From positions 1 through 64,000 of the forward strand of contig NZ_JNFB01000012.1 of the NCBI RefSeq assembly GCF_000766145.1: a stretch of DNA of 64,000 nt, in the 5' to 3' direction. A program made the translations under genes and the position numbers. Source of the DNA: Paenilisteria newyorkensis (GTDB lineage Bacteria; Bacillota; Bacilli; Lactobacillales; Listeriaceae). Of this stretch, positions 16,305 to 28,785 are shown in pieces (position 1 is the stretch's first letter; the number at the start of each line of letters is the position of its first letter). The notes under the pieces are model-generated. The model did no database searches, was not told the origin of the DNA, and worked only from the letters and a program-made list of their open reading frames with translations.

Positions 16305-18509
16305 ATGAGTCATGGTATTTTTAGTAAGATTGCGAACGCGGTAGGTGGAAAGCGTGGACGGTGGATTACGCTTGCTGTCTGGATTTTGATTGTGGTCGCA
16401 TTGCAGGTGTTTTTGCCGAAATCGGCGGATTATAAGGATGATGCGGCGTCGGATTTGGCGGCATCGGAGCCTTCTGTCGTGGCGCAAAAAGTGATGGATG
16501 AGCAGTTTCCGACTGGGGAAGGTACGCCGGCTCTGATTACGTGGTTTCGGAGTACGGGGCTGACAAATACTGATTTAGCGCAAATTCAGGAGTTTTCGAA
16601 GGCGTTGCAGCAAAACCCAGTGGATCATCAGAAAACGGTGGTTCCGTATGATAAGATGCCACTTCCGGTTTTGAAGCAGCAGGTTTCGAAGGATGGTACG
16701 ACGTTTATTCAGACGGTTTTGATGGATTCGAAGGCGTCTTCGGATGAGCTGAAAACAAGTTTTGAGGAGTTAGAAAAGACGGCGAATGGGATTTTTGCGG
16801 ATAAGCCGTTTGATCAGAAGGTGAGTAGTAAGGATACGTTGACGGCGCGCACGACTGGGCCTGCGGGGATTAGCGTGGATGCGACGGAGTTATTTAGTGA
16901 TGCGGATGTGTCGCTGTTAATCGGGACGGTCTTGCTTGTTTTGATATTCTTGTTGCTGATTTATCGCTCACCGATTTTGGCATTTATTCCGCTTATTGCG
17001 GTTGGTTTCGCTTACTTGGCGGTGACGCCGATTATTGCGTTGCTTGGGAAAGAGGGCATTATTACGTACGGTTCGCAGGGGCTTTCGATTATGACGGTGC
17101 TTTTGTTCGGGGCTGGGACGGATTATTGTTTGTTCTTGATTGCGAGATTCCGCAGTCAGTTGCATCATGATGAAAATCGCTATACGGCTTTCAAAAAGGC
17201 GTTTAGTAACACGGCGGGCGCGATTGCGCTTAGTGGCTTTACGGTGATGGCAGCGTTACTTATTTTACTTGTTGCAAAATATGGTTCAATTCACAATTTT
17301 GCGGTACCGTTTAGCTTGTCGATTTTGATTATGATGATTTCTTCGTTGACGCTCGTTCCAGCGCTACTCGGCATTTTTGGACGGATTTCGTTCTGGCCGT
17401 TCGTTCCGCGCACAGAGGAAATGGCAAAAGCGCATGCTGCTAAAAAGGGTAAAACGGTGAAACCTCATCGCGAAAACCGTTTTTGGCACCGTGTTGGTGA
17501 AATGTCAGCGCAACATCCGATTAAAACGTTTGTGATTACGATTTTGATTTTGGGTGGTTGTGCGATTTTTGCGACGCAGGTGAAGTATACGTATGACACG
17601 CTTTCGACATTCCCGAAAGATATGCCTTCGCGTGAAGGTTTTACGCTAATTAGTGATCATTTTGGTGCGGGGCAATTAGCACCGGTGAACTTAATTGTAA
17701 AAACGGATGGGGAGAAGACGGATCTTCGGGCTGATTTGGAGAAAGAGGATGGTATTGCGAATGTGTCTGTGGGTATTCCGAGCACGAAAAATCCGGATTA
17801 TGTGATGTACACGATTGAGCTGGCGGATAACCCGTATAGCAACGAGGCGATGGACGTGATTCCGGATATTCGTGATACGGCAAAAACGACGCTGAGTGAT
17901 GCTGGGATTTCAAAAGACAATGTTTGGATTGCTGGACAAACGGCGACACAATACGATTCGCGCGCTGTGACGAAACAGGATGAGGCGTTGATTATTCCAC
18001 TTGTTATCGGCTTGATTGCGTTGCTACTACTCGTTTACTTGCGTTCGGTGACAGCGATGATATACCTTGTGGCGACGGTTCTGCTTTCGTTCTTCAGTGC
18101 ACTTGGACTGGGCTGGCTTATCATTCATTACGTGATGGGCGTCGAGGCAATCGCTGGTTTGATCCCGATTTACGCGTTCGTCTTTATCGTAGCGCTCGGC
18201 GAGGATTACAACATTTTCATGATTTCAAGCATCTGGAAAAAAAGTCGGGAATTGCCGTTACGTGAGGCGATTACAGAAGGCGTGGGACAAACGGGTGGCG
18301 TTATCACATCAGCGGGTATTATTTTAGCAGGAACGTTCGCTGTTTTGACAACCTTACCGATTCAATTGCTCGTCCAATTTGGCTTAATAACGGCGATTGG
18401 TGTCTTATTGGATACTTTCATTGTCCGTCCATTCTTAGTCCCAGCGATAACGATGCTGCTTGGAAAGTGGTCATTTTGGCCGGGGAAAGGGCATAATAAA
18501 GAACGTTGA
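16305..18509 (+). CDS. MMPL/RND-superfamily exporter
   Basis: The 734-residue protein has the MMPL plan: TM1 near residue 25, a large extracellular domain to about 200, then a cluster of five helices (DADVSLLIGTVLLVLIFLL, FGAGTDYCLFLIARF near 270). This is repeated in the second half, with a second extracellular domain (about 410-560) and ALGEDYNIFMISSIWKK near 640. The two GxxxDY(N/C) motifs are the proton-relay Asp sites of the family. It likely exports hydrophobic compounds or lipids, driven by the proton gradient. The adjacent TetR gene and operator suggest inducible efflux. Confidence 0.92.
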   Translation: MSHGIFSKIANAVGGKRGRWITLAVWILIVVALQVFLPKSADYKDDAASDLAASEPSVVAQKVMDEQFPTGEGTPALITWFRSTGLTNTDLAQIQEFSKALQQNPVDHQKTVVPYDKMPLPVLKQQVSKDGTTFIQTVLMDSKASSDELKTSFEELEKTANGIFADKPFDQKVSSKDTLTARTTGPAGISVDATELFSDADVSLLIGTVLLVLIFLLLIYRSPILAFIPLIAVGFAYLAVTPIIALLGKEGIITYGSQGLSIMTVLLFGAGTDYCLFLIARFRSQLHHDENRYTAFKKAFSNTAGAIALSGFTVMAALLILLVAKYGSIHNFAVPFSLSILIMMISSLTLVPALLGIFGRISFWPFVPRTEEMAKAHAAKKGKTVKPHRENRFWHRVGEMSAQHPIKTFVITILILGGCAIFATQVKYTYDTLSTFPKDMPSREGFTLISDHFGAGQLAPVNLIVKTDGEKTDLRADLEKEDGIANVSVGIPSTKNPDYVMYTIELADNPYSNEAMDVIPDIRDTAKTTLSDAGISKDNVWIAGQTATQYDSRAVTKQDEALIIPLVIGLIALLLLVYLRSVTAMIYLVATVLLSFFSALGLGWLIIHYVMGVEAIAGLIPIYAFVFIVALGEDYNIFMISSIWKKSRELPLREAITEGVGQTGGVITSAGIILAGTFAVLTTLPIQLLVQFGLITAIGVLLDTFIVRPFLVPAITMLLGKWSFWPGKGHNKER

Positions 18510-18520
18510 TCAAATAACGC

Positions 18521-18548
18521 TTGTTTCCCACCTCAAAAAGTATATAAT
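18521..18548 (+). promoter_or_regulatory. promoter of the dipeptidase gene
   Basis: TTGTTT (18521-18526), 16 bp, TATAAT (18543-18548). Confidence 0.65.
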
Positions 18549-18574
18549 AGAGATATTAAATGGGGGTGGGTGTA

Positions 18575-19507
18575 ATGATGAACATCGTGGATATGCATTG
18601 TGACGCGCTTTATAAGCTGCAGGCGGGTGCTGGGAAAGTGACGTTTCAGGATTCGGAGCAGTTGGACGTGAATTTTGAAAAAATGATTGCGGGCGGTATT
18701 AAAATGCAGGCTTTTGCGATTTTTCTAGAACCGACGACACCTGTCGAACAGAAATGGAAGAAAGCGATTGAGCAAGTGAATATTTATAAGCAGCATGTTT
18801 TGCATCGAAATGGTGTGATTAAGCCGCTCAGACAGTGGTCCGATTTTGCTCGTGTGCCGGAGGAGAAAATCGCGGCGTTCCTGACTTTGGAGAGTGTGGA
18901 GCCGATTGGGACGGACTTGCGCAAATTGGATCAAATGCTTGATTATGGGGTGCTTTCGGTCGGTTTGACTTGGAATAACGCGAATTTGGCGGCGGATGGG
19001 ATTGAGGAGTCTCGTGGCGCTGGTTTGACGGATTTCGGAAAGGCGATTGTGGCGCGGCTGAATGATCGCAAGGTGTTTACGGACGTTTCGCATTTGAGTG
19101 AGAAGGCATTCTGGGACGTGATGGAACTCGCGGATTACCCGATTGCTAGCCATTCTAATGCCAAAGCGATTTGCCCGCACCCCCGTAATTTGACGGACGA
19201 ACAAATCAAGGCATTACTTGAAAAAGACGCGATGATTCACCTGGTTTTCTATCCACTTTTTGTGAAGGAGACGGCGGACACGGTTTATATGGAAGATTTA
19301 ATTGCTCATATCAAACATATTTGCGATCTTGGCGGTGTTAAAAATATTGGCTTTGGCTCTGATTTTGATGGTATTCCGTATCATATTGAGGGCTTGGAGG
19401 ATTGCTCCAAATATCCGGCTTTTATCGCGGAGCTTCGAAAGCATTTTACGGAACAGGAAATTAAGGGCTTTTGCTACGATAATTTTTTGGAGCATTTGCC
19501 GAAATAG
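18575..19507 (+). CDS. membrane-dipeptidase family (M19) metallopeptidase
   Basis: The start is ATG 18575 (or 18578), since GGGGGTGGG would be the ribosome site; an ATG at 18560 lies before it. The product is about 310 residues. Zinc-ligand motifs of family M19 are seen: DMHCDAL near the start, LESVEPIG (bridging Glu), [20 protein letters not shown] and GFGSDFDGI. The enzymes hydrolyse dipeptides, including those with D-residues, and are usually soluble in Firmicutes; no signal peptide is present here. It is a single-gene unit with its own promoter and a terminator at 19513. Confidence 0.92.
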   Translation: MMNIVDMHCDALYKLQAGAGKVTFQDSEQLDVNFEKMIAGGIKMQAFAIFLEPTTPVEQKWKKAIEQVNIYKQHVLHRNGVIKPLRQWSDFARVPEEKIAAFLTLESVEPIGTDLRKLDQMLDYGVLSVGLTWNNANLAADGIEESRGAGLTDFGKAIVARLNDRKVFTDVSHLSEKAFWDVMELADYPIASHSNAKAICPHPRNLTDEQIKALLEKDAMIHLVFYPLFVKETADTVYMEDLIAHIKHICDLGGVKNIGFGSDFDGIPYHIEGLEDCSKYPAFIAELRKHFTEQEIKGFCYDNFLEHLPK

Positions 19508-19512
19508 GACGA

Positions 19513-19545
19513 TGCGCCTCCCAGCATGATTGGGAGGTGTTTTTG
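19513..19545 (+). terminator. intrinsic terminator
   Basis: GCGCCTCCCA-gcatgat-TGGGAGGTGT followed by TTTT. Confidence 0.88.
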
Positions 19546-19554
19546 ATTTAGGGC

Positions 19555-19583
19555 TTATCGACTTGGAGGGGACGTGTTATAAT
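19555..19583 (+). promoter_or_regulatory. promoter of rpoN
   Basis: TTATCG (19555-19560), 17 bp, TATAAT (19578-19583), 36 bp before the ATG. Confidence 0.65.
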
Positions 19584-19618
19584 AGAGAGGACGAGTATGA
19601 AATAGGAGGAGTTATCTC

Positions 19619-20974
19619 ATGAGATTAGAGTCCAATTTTGTCCAGAAGCAGCAGCAGACGCAATCGATGAAGTTGATGATGACACAACAGTTGTCGCAAT
19701 CTATCGCGATGTTGCAGTTTAATATGGAAGATTTGACGGCTTTTCTGGAAGATAAGGCACTGGAGAATCCTTTGATTGAGGTGATTCCGGGTGTGGATAC
19801 GGCTCCTGATTATACAATAACGACGACGCGCAAAAAAGATAATCTTGCGGGAGCGGATGATACGGATTGGCTGGAGCAAATTGCGGATACGACGATGACG
19901 CTTTCCGATGCTTTGAAGGAGCAGATGCAATTTTTAGATATGACGAGTCAGCAGAAGTTGGCGTTATTGTTTTTGATTGAAAGCCTTGATAAAAATGGCT
20001 ATTTGCAGACGGAGCTGGATGTTGTAGCTTCGGCGTTGCTTATTTCTGAGGGCGATGTGCTGGAAATGCTGGAGACGTTGCAGGGGTTTGAGCCTGCGGG
20101 GGTCGGCGCGCGTGATGCGAAGGAATGTATTTTACTGCAAATCCAGAGGCATGAAAGAGCGCCAGATAAGGCTTACGAGCTAATTCGGGATTATTTCGAG
20201 GACTTTGCGAACAAGCGCTGGAAAAAGATTGCGGATGGCTTGGGTATTGAGATGGTGGACATTCAGGCGATTTCGGATTTCATCATTACGCTCAATCCAA
20301 AACCTGGTGCGGAATTTGAATCGGAACGGGTACAATATGTTGTGCCAGATCTTGTGTTGCAGCGGGATGGGGATGAGCTGCGGGTCAAGGTAGCTAAGCA
20401 ATTTTTGCCGCGGATGAAGTTTCAAGAGGGTTACTTCAAGATGATGCAGGCGACGCAAGAAAAAGATGTGGCGGCTTTTTTGAAGGAGAAGGCTGGCGAA
20501 TTTGACTGGTTGAAGAAGGGTTTGGAGCAGCGGGAAAGTACGATTGGTCGTGTTGGTGAGGCGATTGTGAGGCATCAGCGGGAATTCTTTTTGCATGAGG
20601 GAAAGCATTTGCAGCCATTGACTTTAAAGGAAATCGCGGAGGAAATTGATGTCCATGAATCGACGGTGAGCCGGGCGGTGAATGGGAAATATATGGAGAC
20701 GGTGCAAGGTGTATACGAGTTGAAGTATTTCTTTTCATCGAGCCTGACGAAAAAAGCGAGCGAAGAATCGGATGCGGGTGATGTTTCAAGTCAAAGTATT
20801 AAGAAGTTAATCCAGCAATTTGTGAACGAAGAAAATAAGCTAAAACCACTTTCTGATCAAAAAATTGTGGAGATGCTGGATGATCAAAGTATTCAAGTTT
20901 CGCGCCGGGCGATTGCGAAATATCGCGGTGAGTTGAATATTCCATCTTCATCGAAACGGAAAAGATTTGTTTGA
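19619..20974 (+). CDS. rpoN: RNA polymerase sigma-54 factor (SigL)
   Basis: The 451-residue protein has the Gln-rich activator-interacting region I (QKQQQTQSMKLMMTQQLSQSI), a core-binding middle domain, a helix-turn-helix region (TLKEIAEEIDVHESTVSRAV near 335) and the C-terminal RpoN box (VSRRAIAKYRGELNIPSS). It directs polymerase to -24/-12 promoters and needs AAA+ activators. In Listeria sigma-54 drives mannose-PTS and other sugar or amino-acid genes. The start at 19619 follows ATAGGAGGAG. It keeps its syntenic place just before cggR. Confidence 0.96.
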   Translation: MRLESNFVQKQQQTQSMKLMMTQQLSQSIAMLQFNMEDLTAFLEDKALENPLIEVIPGVDTAPDYTITTTRKKDNLAGADDTDWLEQIADTTMTLSDALKEQMQFLDMTSQQKLALLFLIESLDKNGYLQTELDVVASALLISEGDVLEMLETLQGFEPAGVGARDAKECILLQIQRHERAPDKAYELIRDYFEDFANKRWKKIADGLGIEMVDIQAISDFIITLNPKPGAEFESERVQYVVPDLVLQRDGDELRVKVAKQFLPRMKFQEGYFKMMQATQEKDVAAFLKEKAGEFDWLKKGLEQRESTIGRVGEAIVRHQREFFLHEGKHLQPLTLKEIAEEIDVHESTVSRAVNGKYMETVQGVYELKYFFSSSLTKKASEESDAGDVSSQSIKKLIQQFVNEENKLKPLSDQKIVEMLDDQSIQVSRRAIAKYRGELNIPSSSKRKRFV

Positions 20975-21004
20975 CCTCTTGTCATGTGGCGAGAGGTTTT
21001 CTTC
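20974..21004 (+). terminator. intrinsic terminator after rpoN
   Basis: GACCTCT-...-AGAGGTTTTC hairpin, T-rich end. Confidence 0.7.
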
Positions 21005-21127
21005 TCGATTTGAATTGTTCATGTTTTAACATAGTCATTCCGTGGAATATGGTAGTGTGTGCTTATTATATAGTAGGAACACAGTGTTAATGAATCATGA
21101 ATTTTTCTTTAAATGATAGCTTAATGC

Positions 21128-21156
21128 TTGAATTTTGACCTAATCACTGGTAGAAT
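21128..21156 (+). promoter_or_regulatory. candidate promoter of the cggR-gap operon
   Basis: TTGAAT (21128-21133), 17 bp, TAGAAT (21151-21156). It would give a leader of about 215 nt that contains the CggR operator at 21322. The remaining sequence between rpoN and cggR (21005-21380) shows no other convincing gene. Confidence 0.55.
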
Positions 21157-21321
21157 GGTTGTTGTAGGGTAATGAAATAGCTACTTGCTTTATGGCAGGC
21201 GATTTACGAGAAGAGATGGGTTAGTTTAGAAACGAAAAGATGACTGGCGTTGCATTTTAACGAGCGATGGTCACAATAGTTTACTAGCAAAGACTTAGTT
21301 CTCTTGTTTTTTTAGTTTTAT

Positions 21322-21357
21322 CGGGACATCTTATGACTAAGCGGGTCAAGAAGAGTC
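21322..21357 (+). promoter_or_regulatory. CggR operator
   Basis: CGGGAC-N6-TGAC-N4-CGGGTC-N6-AGTC has the spacing of the Bacillus consensus CGGGACN6TGTCN4CGGGACN6TGTC, with three changed bases. CggR tetramers bind such tandem sites and release on fructose-1,6-bisphosphate, which switches on glycolysis. Confidence 0.88.
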
Positions 21358-21380
21358 CAAGATGGTTAGGAGACTTTGAA

Positions 21381-22427
21381 ATGTCAGATATTATTAACAT
21401 TCAAAAGAAATTGTTACCCGACATGCTTCTAGTAATGCAGAAGCGCTATCAAATCTTGCGTTCGATTTATTTTGCGGAACCGGTTGGTAGACGGACACTT
21501 GCCCAGATGTTGGGTATGAGTGAGCGGGTGCTGCGCGGTGAGGTTGAATTTTTGAAAGCACAAGGGTTGATTGGCATTGCTCCTGCTGGGATGACAGTGA
21601 CGAAGGATGGTCTGGTCGTATTTCGCGAATTAGAATCCGTTATGAATCAATTGACGGGAATACATACAATGGAAGATCGACTCCGCGAGAAATTAAAGAT
21701 CAAAGCTTGTTTTGTTGTTCAAGGTGATAGTGATGTGACGCCGTGGGTCCTGGAAGAAATGGGACGTGTGGCACTCGAACAGCTGGATATATCGCTCACG
21801 GAGAAGAAGAATACGATTGCCGTGATGGGTGGTTCTACCATGGCGACGCTAGCCGAAATGATGACACCTGATTTTTCAAATGGACGCGAACTACTTTTTG
21901 TCCCGGGACGTGGTGGGCTTGGTGAGGATCTCAATAATCAAGCGAACACGATTTGTGACAGGATGGCAACGAAGACGAACGGCAAACACCGTATGTTTTA
22001 TGTACCGGAACAGCTTGGCGAAGAAGCATATCAATCATTGATGAAAGAGCCTGCAATTCAAGAAGGACTGCGACTCGTTCAATCTGCGAATGCGATATTA
22101 CATGGCATTGGCGACGCGATGACGATGGCACAGCGCCGGCACACGAACGCCGAAACGATGCAGAAAATCACGGAAAGACAAGCCGTGGGAGAAGCATTTG
22201 GCTATTACTTCAATGAGCAAGGAGAAGTCGTGTACAAAGTTCCAACATTTGGTTTACAATTTGAAGACCTACCTCGCATACCGAATATTATTGCGCTAGC
22301 AGGAGGCACTTCGAAAGCCAAAGCAATCAAATCGTATATGAAAACCGCTCCGGCACATACGATTTTAGTAACAGACGAAGGAGCCGCAACGATGCTTTTA
22401 AAAGGGGAAAACACCCTTTTGAAATAA
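21381..22427 (+). CDS. cggR: central glycolytic genes regulator CggR
   Basis: An ATG at 21333 would lie inside the operator. The start at 21381, preceded by TAGGAG and giving MSDIINIQKKLLPDMLLVMQ, agrees with known CggR N-termini and yields 348 residues. The N-terminus has a winged helix (GRRTLAQMLGMSERVLRGEV); the rest is a SorC-type sugar-phosphate-binding domain (AVMGGSTMA, VPGRGGLGEDLNNQAN). CggR represses the operon that follows (gap, pgk, tpiA, gpmI, eno) and is relieved by fructose-1,6-bisphosphate. gap begins 34 bp downstream with its own strong ribosome site. Confidence 0.95.
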   Translation: MSDIINIQKKLLPDMLLVMQKRYQILRSIYFAEPVGRRTLAQMLGMSERVLRGEVEFLKAQGLIGIAPAGMTVTKDGLVVFRELESVMNQLTGIHTMEDRLREKLKIKACFVVQGDSDVTPWVLEEMGRVALEQLDISLTEKKNTIAVMGGSTMATLAEMMTPDFSNGRELLFVPGRGGLGEDLNNQANTICDRMATKTNGKHRMFYVPEQLGEEAYQSLMKEPAIQEGLRLVQSANAILHGIGDAMTMAQRRHTNAETMQKITERQAVGEAFGYYFNEQGEVVYKVPTFGLQFEDLPRIPNIIALAGGTSKAKAIKSYMKTAPAHTILVTDEGAATMLLKGENTLLK

Positions 22428-22461
22428 AAAATTTCATTATTTTCAAGGAGGAAATTGACTT

Positions 22462-23472
22462 ATGACAGTTAAAGTTGGTATTAATGGTTTTGGACGTATC
22501 GGACGTCTAGCATTCCGTCGTATTCAAAATGTGGAAGGTATTGAAGTTGTTGCAATCAATGACTTAACAGACGCTAAAATGTTAGCTCACCTGTTGAAAT
22601 ATGATACTACTCAAGGTCGTTTTGATGGCGATGTTGAAGTACATGATGGTTATTTCAACGTGAACGGCAAAGAAGTTAAAGTTTTAGCTAACCGTAACCC
22701 TGAGGAATTACCATGGGGCGAACTTGGTGTAGATATCGTTCTTGAGTGTACTGGTTTCTTCACTGCGAAAGAAAAAGCTGAACTACACATCAAAGCTGGT
22801 GCTAAAAAAGTTGTTATCTCAGCTCCTGCATCTGGCGACATGAAAACAATCGTTTACAATGTAAACCATGATACTTTAGATGGAACAGAAACAGTTATCT
22901 CTGGTGCTTCATGTACTACTAACTGTCTTGCTCCAATGGCTAACGTATTAGAAAAACAATTTGGTATTGAACAAGGTCTTATGACTACAATTCACGCTTA
23001 CACAGGCGACCAAATGACACTTGATGGTCCTCACCCAGGTGGAGACTTCCGTCGTGCGCGTGCTGCAGCAGAAAACATCACTCCTAACACGACTGGTGCT
23101 GCTAAAGCAATCGGTCTTGTATTACCATCACTTGTTGGTAAATTAGACGGTGCTGCTCAACGTGTTCCAGTTGCAACTGGTTCATTAACTGAATTAGTAA
23201 CTGTTCTTAAGAAAGAAGTTACTGTTGAAGAAGTGAACGCTGCAATGGAAGCTGCAAGTGATGCAGATACATTCGGTTACACTAACGATCCAATCGTTTC
23301 TTCTGATATCGCTGGAATCACTTTCGGTTCTTTATTCGACGAAACACAAACTAAAGTCCTTTCAGTTGGTGGCAAACAATTAGTGAAAACTGTTGCTTGG
23401 TATGACAACGAAATGTCTTACACTGCACAATTAGTTCGTACACTTGAATATTTCGCTAAAATTGCTAAATAA
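22462..23472 (+). CDS. gap: glyceraldehyde-3-phosphate dehydrogenase
   Basis: The 336-residue enzyme has the NAD-binding start [15 protein letters not shown], the catalytic Cys151 in [11 protein letters not shown], and WYDNEMSY near the C-terminus. It oxidises glyceraldehyde-3-phosphate to 1,3-bisphosphoglycerate with NAD and phosphate. Codon use shifts sharply to the A/T-ending optimal set of highly expressed genes. The start follows CAAGGAGGAAATTGACTT. A terminator at 23504-23534 lies before pgk, so gap (with cggR) can be transcribed in excess of the distal genes. Confidence 0.98.
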   Translation: MTVKVGINGFGRIGRLAFRRIQNVEGIEVVAINDLTDAKMLAHLLKYDTTQGRFDGDVEVHDGYFNVNGKEVKVLANRNPEELPWGELGVDIVLECTGFFTAKEKAELHIKAGAKKVVISAPASGDMKTIVYNVNHDTLDGTETVISGASCTTNCLAPMANVLEKQFGIEQGLMTTIHAYTGDQMTLDGPHPGGDFRRARAAAENITPNTTGAAKAIGLVLPSLVGKLDGAAQRVPVATGSLTELVTVLKKEVTVEEVNAAMEAASDADTFGYTNDPIVSSDIAGITFGSLFDETQTKVLSVGGKQLVKTVAWYDNEMSYTAQLVRTLEYFAKIAK

Positions 23473-23503
23473 GATTGCTAAGAACTAAATAATAAACAAA
23501 TAA

Positions 23504-23534
23504 GCGGGAACAGGTCTTTTGTTTCCGCTTTTTA
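23504..23534 (+). terminator. terminator between gap and pgk (partial read-through likely)
   Basis: GCGGGAACA-ggtcttt-TGTTTCCGC with one G-T pair and a T run. It probably attenuates transcription into pgk. Confidence 0.85.
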
Positions 23535-23560
23535 TTTGAAAAGTATGGAGGAAAAGTATT

Positions 23561-24751
23561 ATGGCTAAAAAAGTTGTGACCGATTTAGACTTAAACGACA
23601 AAAAAGTTCTAGTACGTGTTGATTTTAACGTTCCAATGAAAGACGGTAAAATTACCAATGATAATCGTATCGTAGCGGCACTTCCAACGATTCAATATAT
23701 CCTTGAACAAAACGGGAAAGCAATTCTTTTCTCTCACTTAGGTAAAGTGAAGACAGAAGAAGACAAAGCGGACAAATCTCTTCGCCCAGTTGCTGAACGT
23801 TTGAGCGAATTATTAGGTAAAGAAGTCAAATTCGTACCTGTAACTCGTGGACCAGAACTTGAAGGCGCAATTAACGAAATGAAAGACGGCGACGTGATCC
23901 TTTTCGAAAATACGCGTTTTGAAGATGTTGACGGTAAAAAAGAAAGCAAAAATGATCCTGAACTAGGCAAGTATTGGGCTTCTCTAGGTGATGTTTTTGT
24001 AAATGATGCATTTGGTACAGCCCACCGTGCGCATGCTTCTAACGTTGGAATCGCTTCTAACTTAGACTCAGCGGCAGGCTTCCTAATGGAAAAAGAAATC
24101 AAATTCATCGGTGGCGTTGTGGATAACCCATCACGTCCACTAGTTGCAATCCTTGGTGGCGCGAAAGTTTCCGACAAAATCGGCGTTATCGAGAACTTAA
24201 TCGAAAAAGCAGACAAATTACTTATCGGTGGCGGAATGGCGTATACATTCTTTGTAGCGCAAGGTAAAGAAGTTGGCATTTCCCTTTTAGAAAAAGACAA
24301 AATCGATCTTGCGAAGAGCTTACTTGAAAAAGCAGGCGACAAATTAGTACTTCCAATCGACAATGTTGTTTCTCATGAATTCAGCAATGACGCACCATTC
24401 CACACGGTTGACTCAAACCACATTCCAGCTGACGAAGAAGGTTTGGATATCGGTCCTGCAACAGTGGAACTTTTCACAAAAGAATTGCAAGGCGCGAAAA
24501 CAGTTGTTTGGAACGGTCCTATGGGCGTATTCGAAATGAGCAACTTTGCTAAAGGAACAATCGGCGTTTGTGAAGCAATCGCGAATCTTGAAGGCGCAAC
24601 TACAATCATCGGCGGTGGCGATAGTGCAGCTGCAGCGATGGACCTAGGTTACGCTGACAAATTCACACACATTTCAACTGGTGGCGGCGCTTCTCTAGAA
24701 TACCTAGAAGGCAAAAAACTACCAGGCGTTGAATCAATTAGCGATAAATAA
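23561..24751 (+). CDS. pgk: phosphoglycerate kinase
   Basis: The 396-residue protein shows the family motifs [48 protein letters not shown] and GGGDSAAA. It transfers phosphate from 1,3-bisphosphoglycerate to ADP in the cytoplasm. It lies third in the glycolytic operon, starting behind ATGGAGGAAAAG. Downstream, 198 bp separate it from tpiA, an unusually long gap inside the operon, filled by the hairpin element copy C. Confidence 0.98.
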   Translation: MAKKVVTDLDLNDKKVLVRVDFNVPMKDGKITNDNRIVAALPTIQYILEQNGKAILFSHLGKVKTEEDKADKSLRPVAERLSELLGKEVKFVPVTRGPELEGAINEMKDGDVILFENTRFEDVDGKKESKNDPELGKYWASLGDVFVNDAFGTAHRAHASNVGIASNLDSAAGFLMEKEIKFIGGVVDNPSRPLVAILGGAKVSDKIGVIENLIEKADKLLIGGGMAYTFFVAQGKEVGISLLEKDKIDLAKSLLEKAGDKLVLPIDNVVSHEFSNDAPFHTVDSNHIPADEEGLDIGPATVELFTKELQGAKTVVWNGPMGVFEMSNFAKGTIGVCEAIANLEGATTIIGGGDSAAAAMDLGYADKFTHISTGGGASLEYLEGKKLPGVESISDK

Positions 24752-24805
24752 GGACTGAAATTGTGAGCCATTCGTATTTCGCAGAGCAAGATAGAACCTG
24801 TGAAC

Positions 24806-24931
24806 CTCAGCGTGTCGACAAATGCTTAGATTTTAGGCAAAGCTGAGTACTGAAGTGGAGCATACTTGGGTATGTGAGCATCGGAACGGAAGGTTTAACG
24901 ACAAAGATGAGCGTTTGTCGGCGCGCTGAAG
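24806..24931 (+). repeat. hairpin repeat element, family 2, copy C (pgk-tpiA spacer)
   Basis: Outer arms CTCAGCGTGTCGACAAATGC and GCGTTTGTCGGCGCGCTGA pair over about 20 bp with G-T pairs. The core CTGAAGTGGAGCATAC-ttgg-GTATGTGAGCATCGG matches copy A and resembles the core of family 1. Relative to copy A, an outer C-G pair is exchanged for G-C (AGCC/GGCT against AGCG/CGCT), so pairing is kept. It is inside the transcribed operon, 19 bp before the tpiA start. Confidence 0.8.
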
Positions 24932-24946
24932 AGGAAGGTGGAATAA

Positions 24947-25705
<759 letters not shown>

Positions 25706-27238
25706 ATGGCAAAATCACCTGTAGCTATCATCATTCTTGATGGTTTCGGTTTACGTAACGAAACAGTTGGGAATGCTGTTGCCTTAGCTAATAAACCTAA
25801 CTTTGACCGCTACTGGGAAACGTATCCACATGGACAACTGAAAGCAGCCGGCCTTGATGTCGGTCTTCCAGAAGGCCAAATGGGTAACTCAGAAGTGGGA
25901 CATACAAATATCGGCGCTGGACGTATTGTTTACCAAAGTTTGACGCGTATTGATAAAGCCATTGAAGAAGGCGAATTCGCGAAAAACGAAGCGTTAAACA
26001 ATGCTTTCACGCACACTAAAACGAACAATTCTGACCTTCACTTGTTCGGCTTGTTATCAGATGGCGGCGTGCACAGTCACATCAACCATTTAGTAGCCTT
26101 GCTTGAAACAGCGAAGCAAGAAGGCGTGAAAAACGTCTACATCCATGCTTTCCTTGATGGGCGTGACGTGGCACCACAATCCGCAGTAGGATATTTAGAG
26201 ACGTTACAAAAAGCTATTGCTGATCTTAACTATGGCGAAATTGCAACGGTTTCTGGACGTTTCTACGCGATGGATCGTGATAAGCGCTGGGAACGTGTCG
26301 AAAAAGCCTATAACACGATTGTTAAAGGTGAAGGCGCGCAATTTGAAGATCCTGTGAAATTGGTCGAAGCTTCTTACGCAGATGGCAAAAATGACGAGTT
26401 CGTTGTTCCTGCTGTTGTAGCGAAAGATGGTAAACCGGTTGCAACAGTGAAAGATAACGACGCTGTTATTTTCTTCAACTTCCGTCCTGACCGCGCGATC
26501 CAACTTTCGAATGCGTTCACGGATACAGAATGGGAACATTTTGACCGTGGTGAAACACATCCGAAAAACATCAAATTCGTAACGATGACACTTTACAATC
26601 CGAGTATTATCGCAGAAGTTGCTTTTGCGCCGATGCCAATGACGAATGTGATCGGGGAAGTTTTATCTAATGAAGGCTTATCGCAGTTGCGTATTGCTGA
26701 AACAGAGAAATATCCTCACGTTACTTTCTTCATGAACGGTGGACGTAACGAAGAGTTTCCTGGTGAAAGCCGGATTCTAATCGATTCGCCGAAAGTGGAA
26801 ACGTACGATTTGAAACCTGAAATGAGCGCCTATGAAGTAACGGACGCGTTAGTAGCAGATATCGAGAATGATAAACATGACGCGATTATCTTAAACTTTG
26901 CGAATCCTGATATGGTAGGTCACTCAGGCATGGTTGAACCAACGATTAAAGCGATTGAAGCAGTGGATGAGAACCTTGGGCGCGTTGTCGATGCTATTTT
27001 GGAAAAAGGCGGTTCTGCGATTATTTTCGCCGATCACGGTAATTCCGAAACGATGACAACACCAGAAGGCAAGCCACATACAGCGCATACGACAGTTCCG
27101 GTTCCAGTAATCGTAACAAAGCCAGGCGTAACATTGCGTGAAGGCGGTCGTTTAGCCGATGTAGCCCCAACAATGCTTGATCTTTTAGGCGTGAAAAAAC
27201 CAGCAGAAATGACTGGCGAAAGTTTAATTCAAAAATAA
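25706..27238 (+). CDS. gpmI: 2,3-bisphosphoglycerate-independent phosphoglycerate mutase
   Basis: The 510-residue protein has the alkaline-phosphatase-fold motifs [10 protein letters not shown], the phosphoserine region [27 protein letters not shown] and the metal site [11 protein letters not shown]...[11 protein letters not shown]. It is the manganese-dependent, cofactor-independent mutase converting 3- to 2-phosphoglycerate. Its ATG abuts the tpiA stop (the ribosome site TTGGAGGCAG lies within tpiA), so the two are translationally coupled. Confidence 0.98.
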   Translation: MAKSPVAIIILDGFGLRNETVGNAVALANKPNFDRYWETYPHGQLKAAGLDVGLPEGQMGNSEVGHTNIGAGRIVYQSLTRIDKAIEEGEFAKNEALNNAFTHTKTNNSDLHLFGLLSDGGVHSHINHLVALLETAKQEGVKNVYIHAFLDGRDVAPQSAVGYLETLQKAIADLNYGEIATVSGRFYAMDRDKRWERVEKAYNTIVKGEGAQFEDPVKLVEASYADGKNDEFVVPAVVAKDGKPVATVKDNDAVIFFNFRPDRAIQLSNAFTDTEWEHFDRGETHPKNIKFVTMTLYNPSIIAEVAFAPMPMTNVIGEVLSNEGLSQLRIAETEKYPHVTFFMNGGRNEEFPGESRILIDSPKVETYDLKPEMSAYEVTDALVADIENDKHDAIILNFANPDMVGHSGMVEPTIKAIEAVDENLGRVVDAILEKGGSAIIFADHGNSETMTTPEGKPHTAHTTVPVPVIVTKPGVTLREGGRLADVAPTMLDLLGVKKPAEMTGESLIQK

Positions 27239-27346
27239 ACAAGGTCTTGCTTTGCGTTTTCGACCAAACAAGGCTAAAATAAGAAGGTAAGCAACCGGTA
27301 ATTCGGTCACTTCCTTACAAAAATTCATTTTTAGAGGAGAGTATAA

Positions 27347-28642
<1,296 letters not shown>

Positions 28643-28657
28643 TCGCTAAATGAAACG

Positions 28658-28687
28658 AAGCACTCCAGAAATTATGGGGTGCTTTTT
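28658..28687 (+). terminator. terminator of the glycolytic operon
   Basis: AAGCACTCCA-gaaatta-TGGGGTGCTTTTTG. Confidence 0.88.
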
Positions 28688-28785
28688 GTATTGCAAAATG
28701 TCAGTTCCTAGTCGTATGGAAAATGTGTTTTTTCTGCTATAATTGCTTTACTAAGACTTCGGTGTTAAAAGGTTTGGTGATAGCG

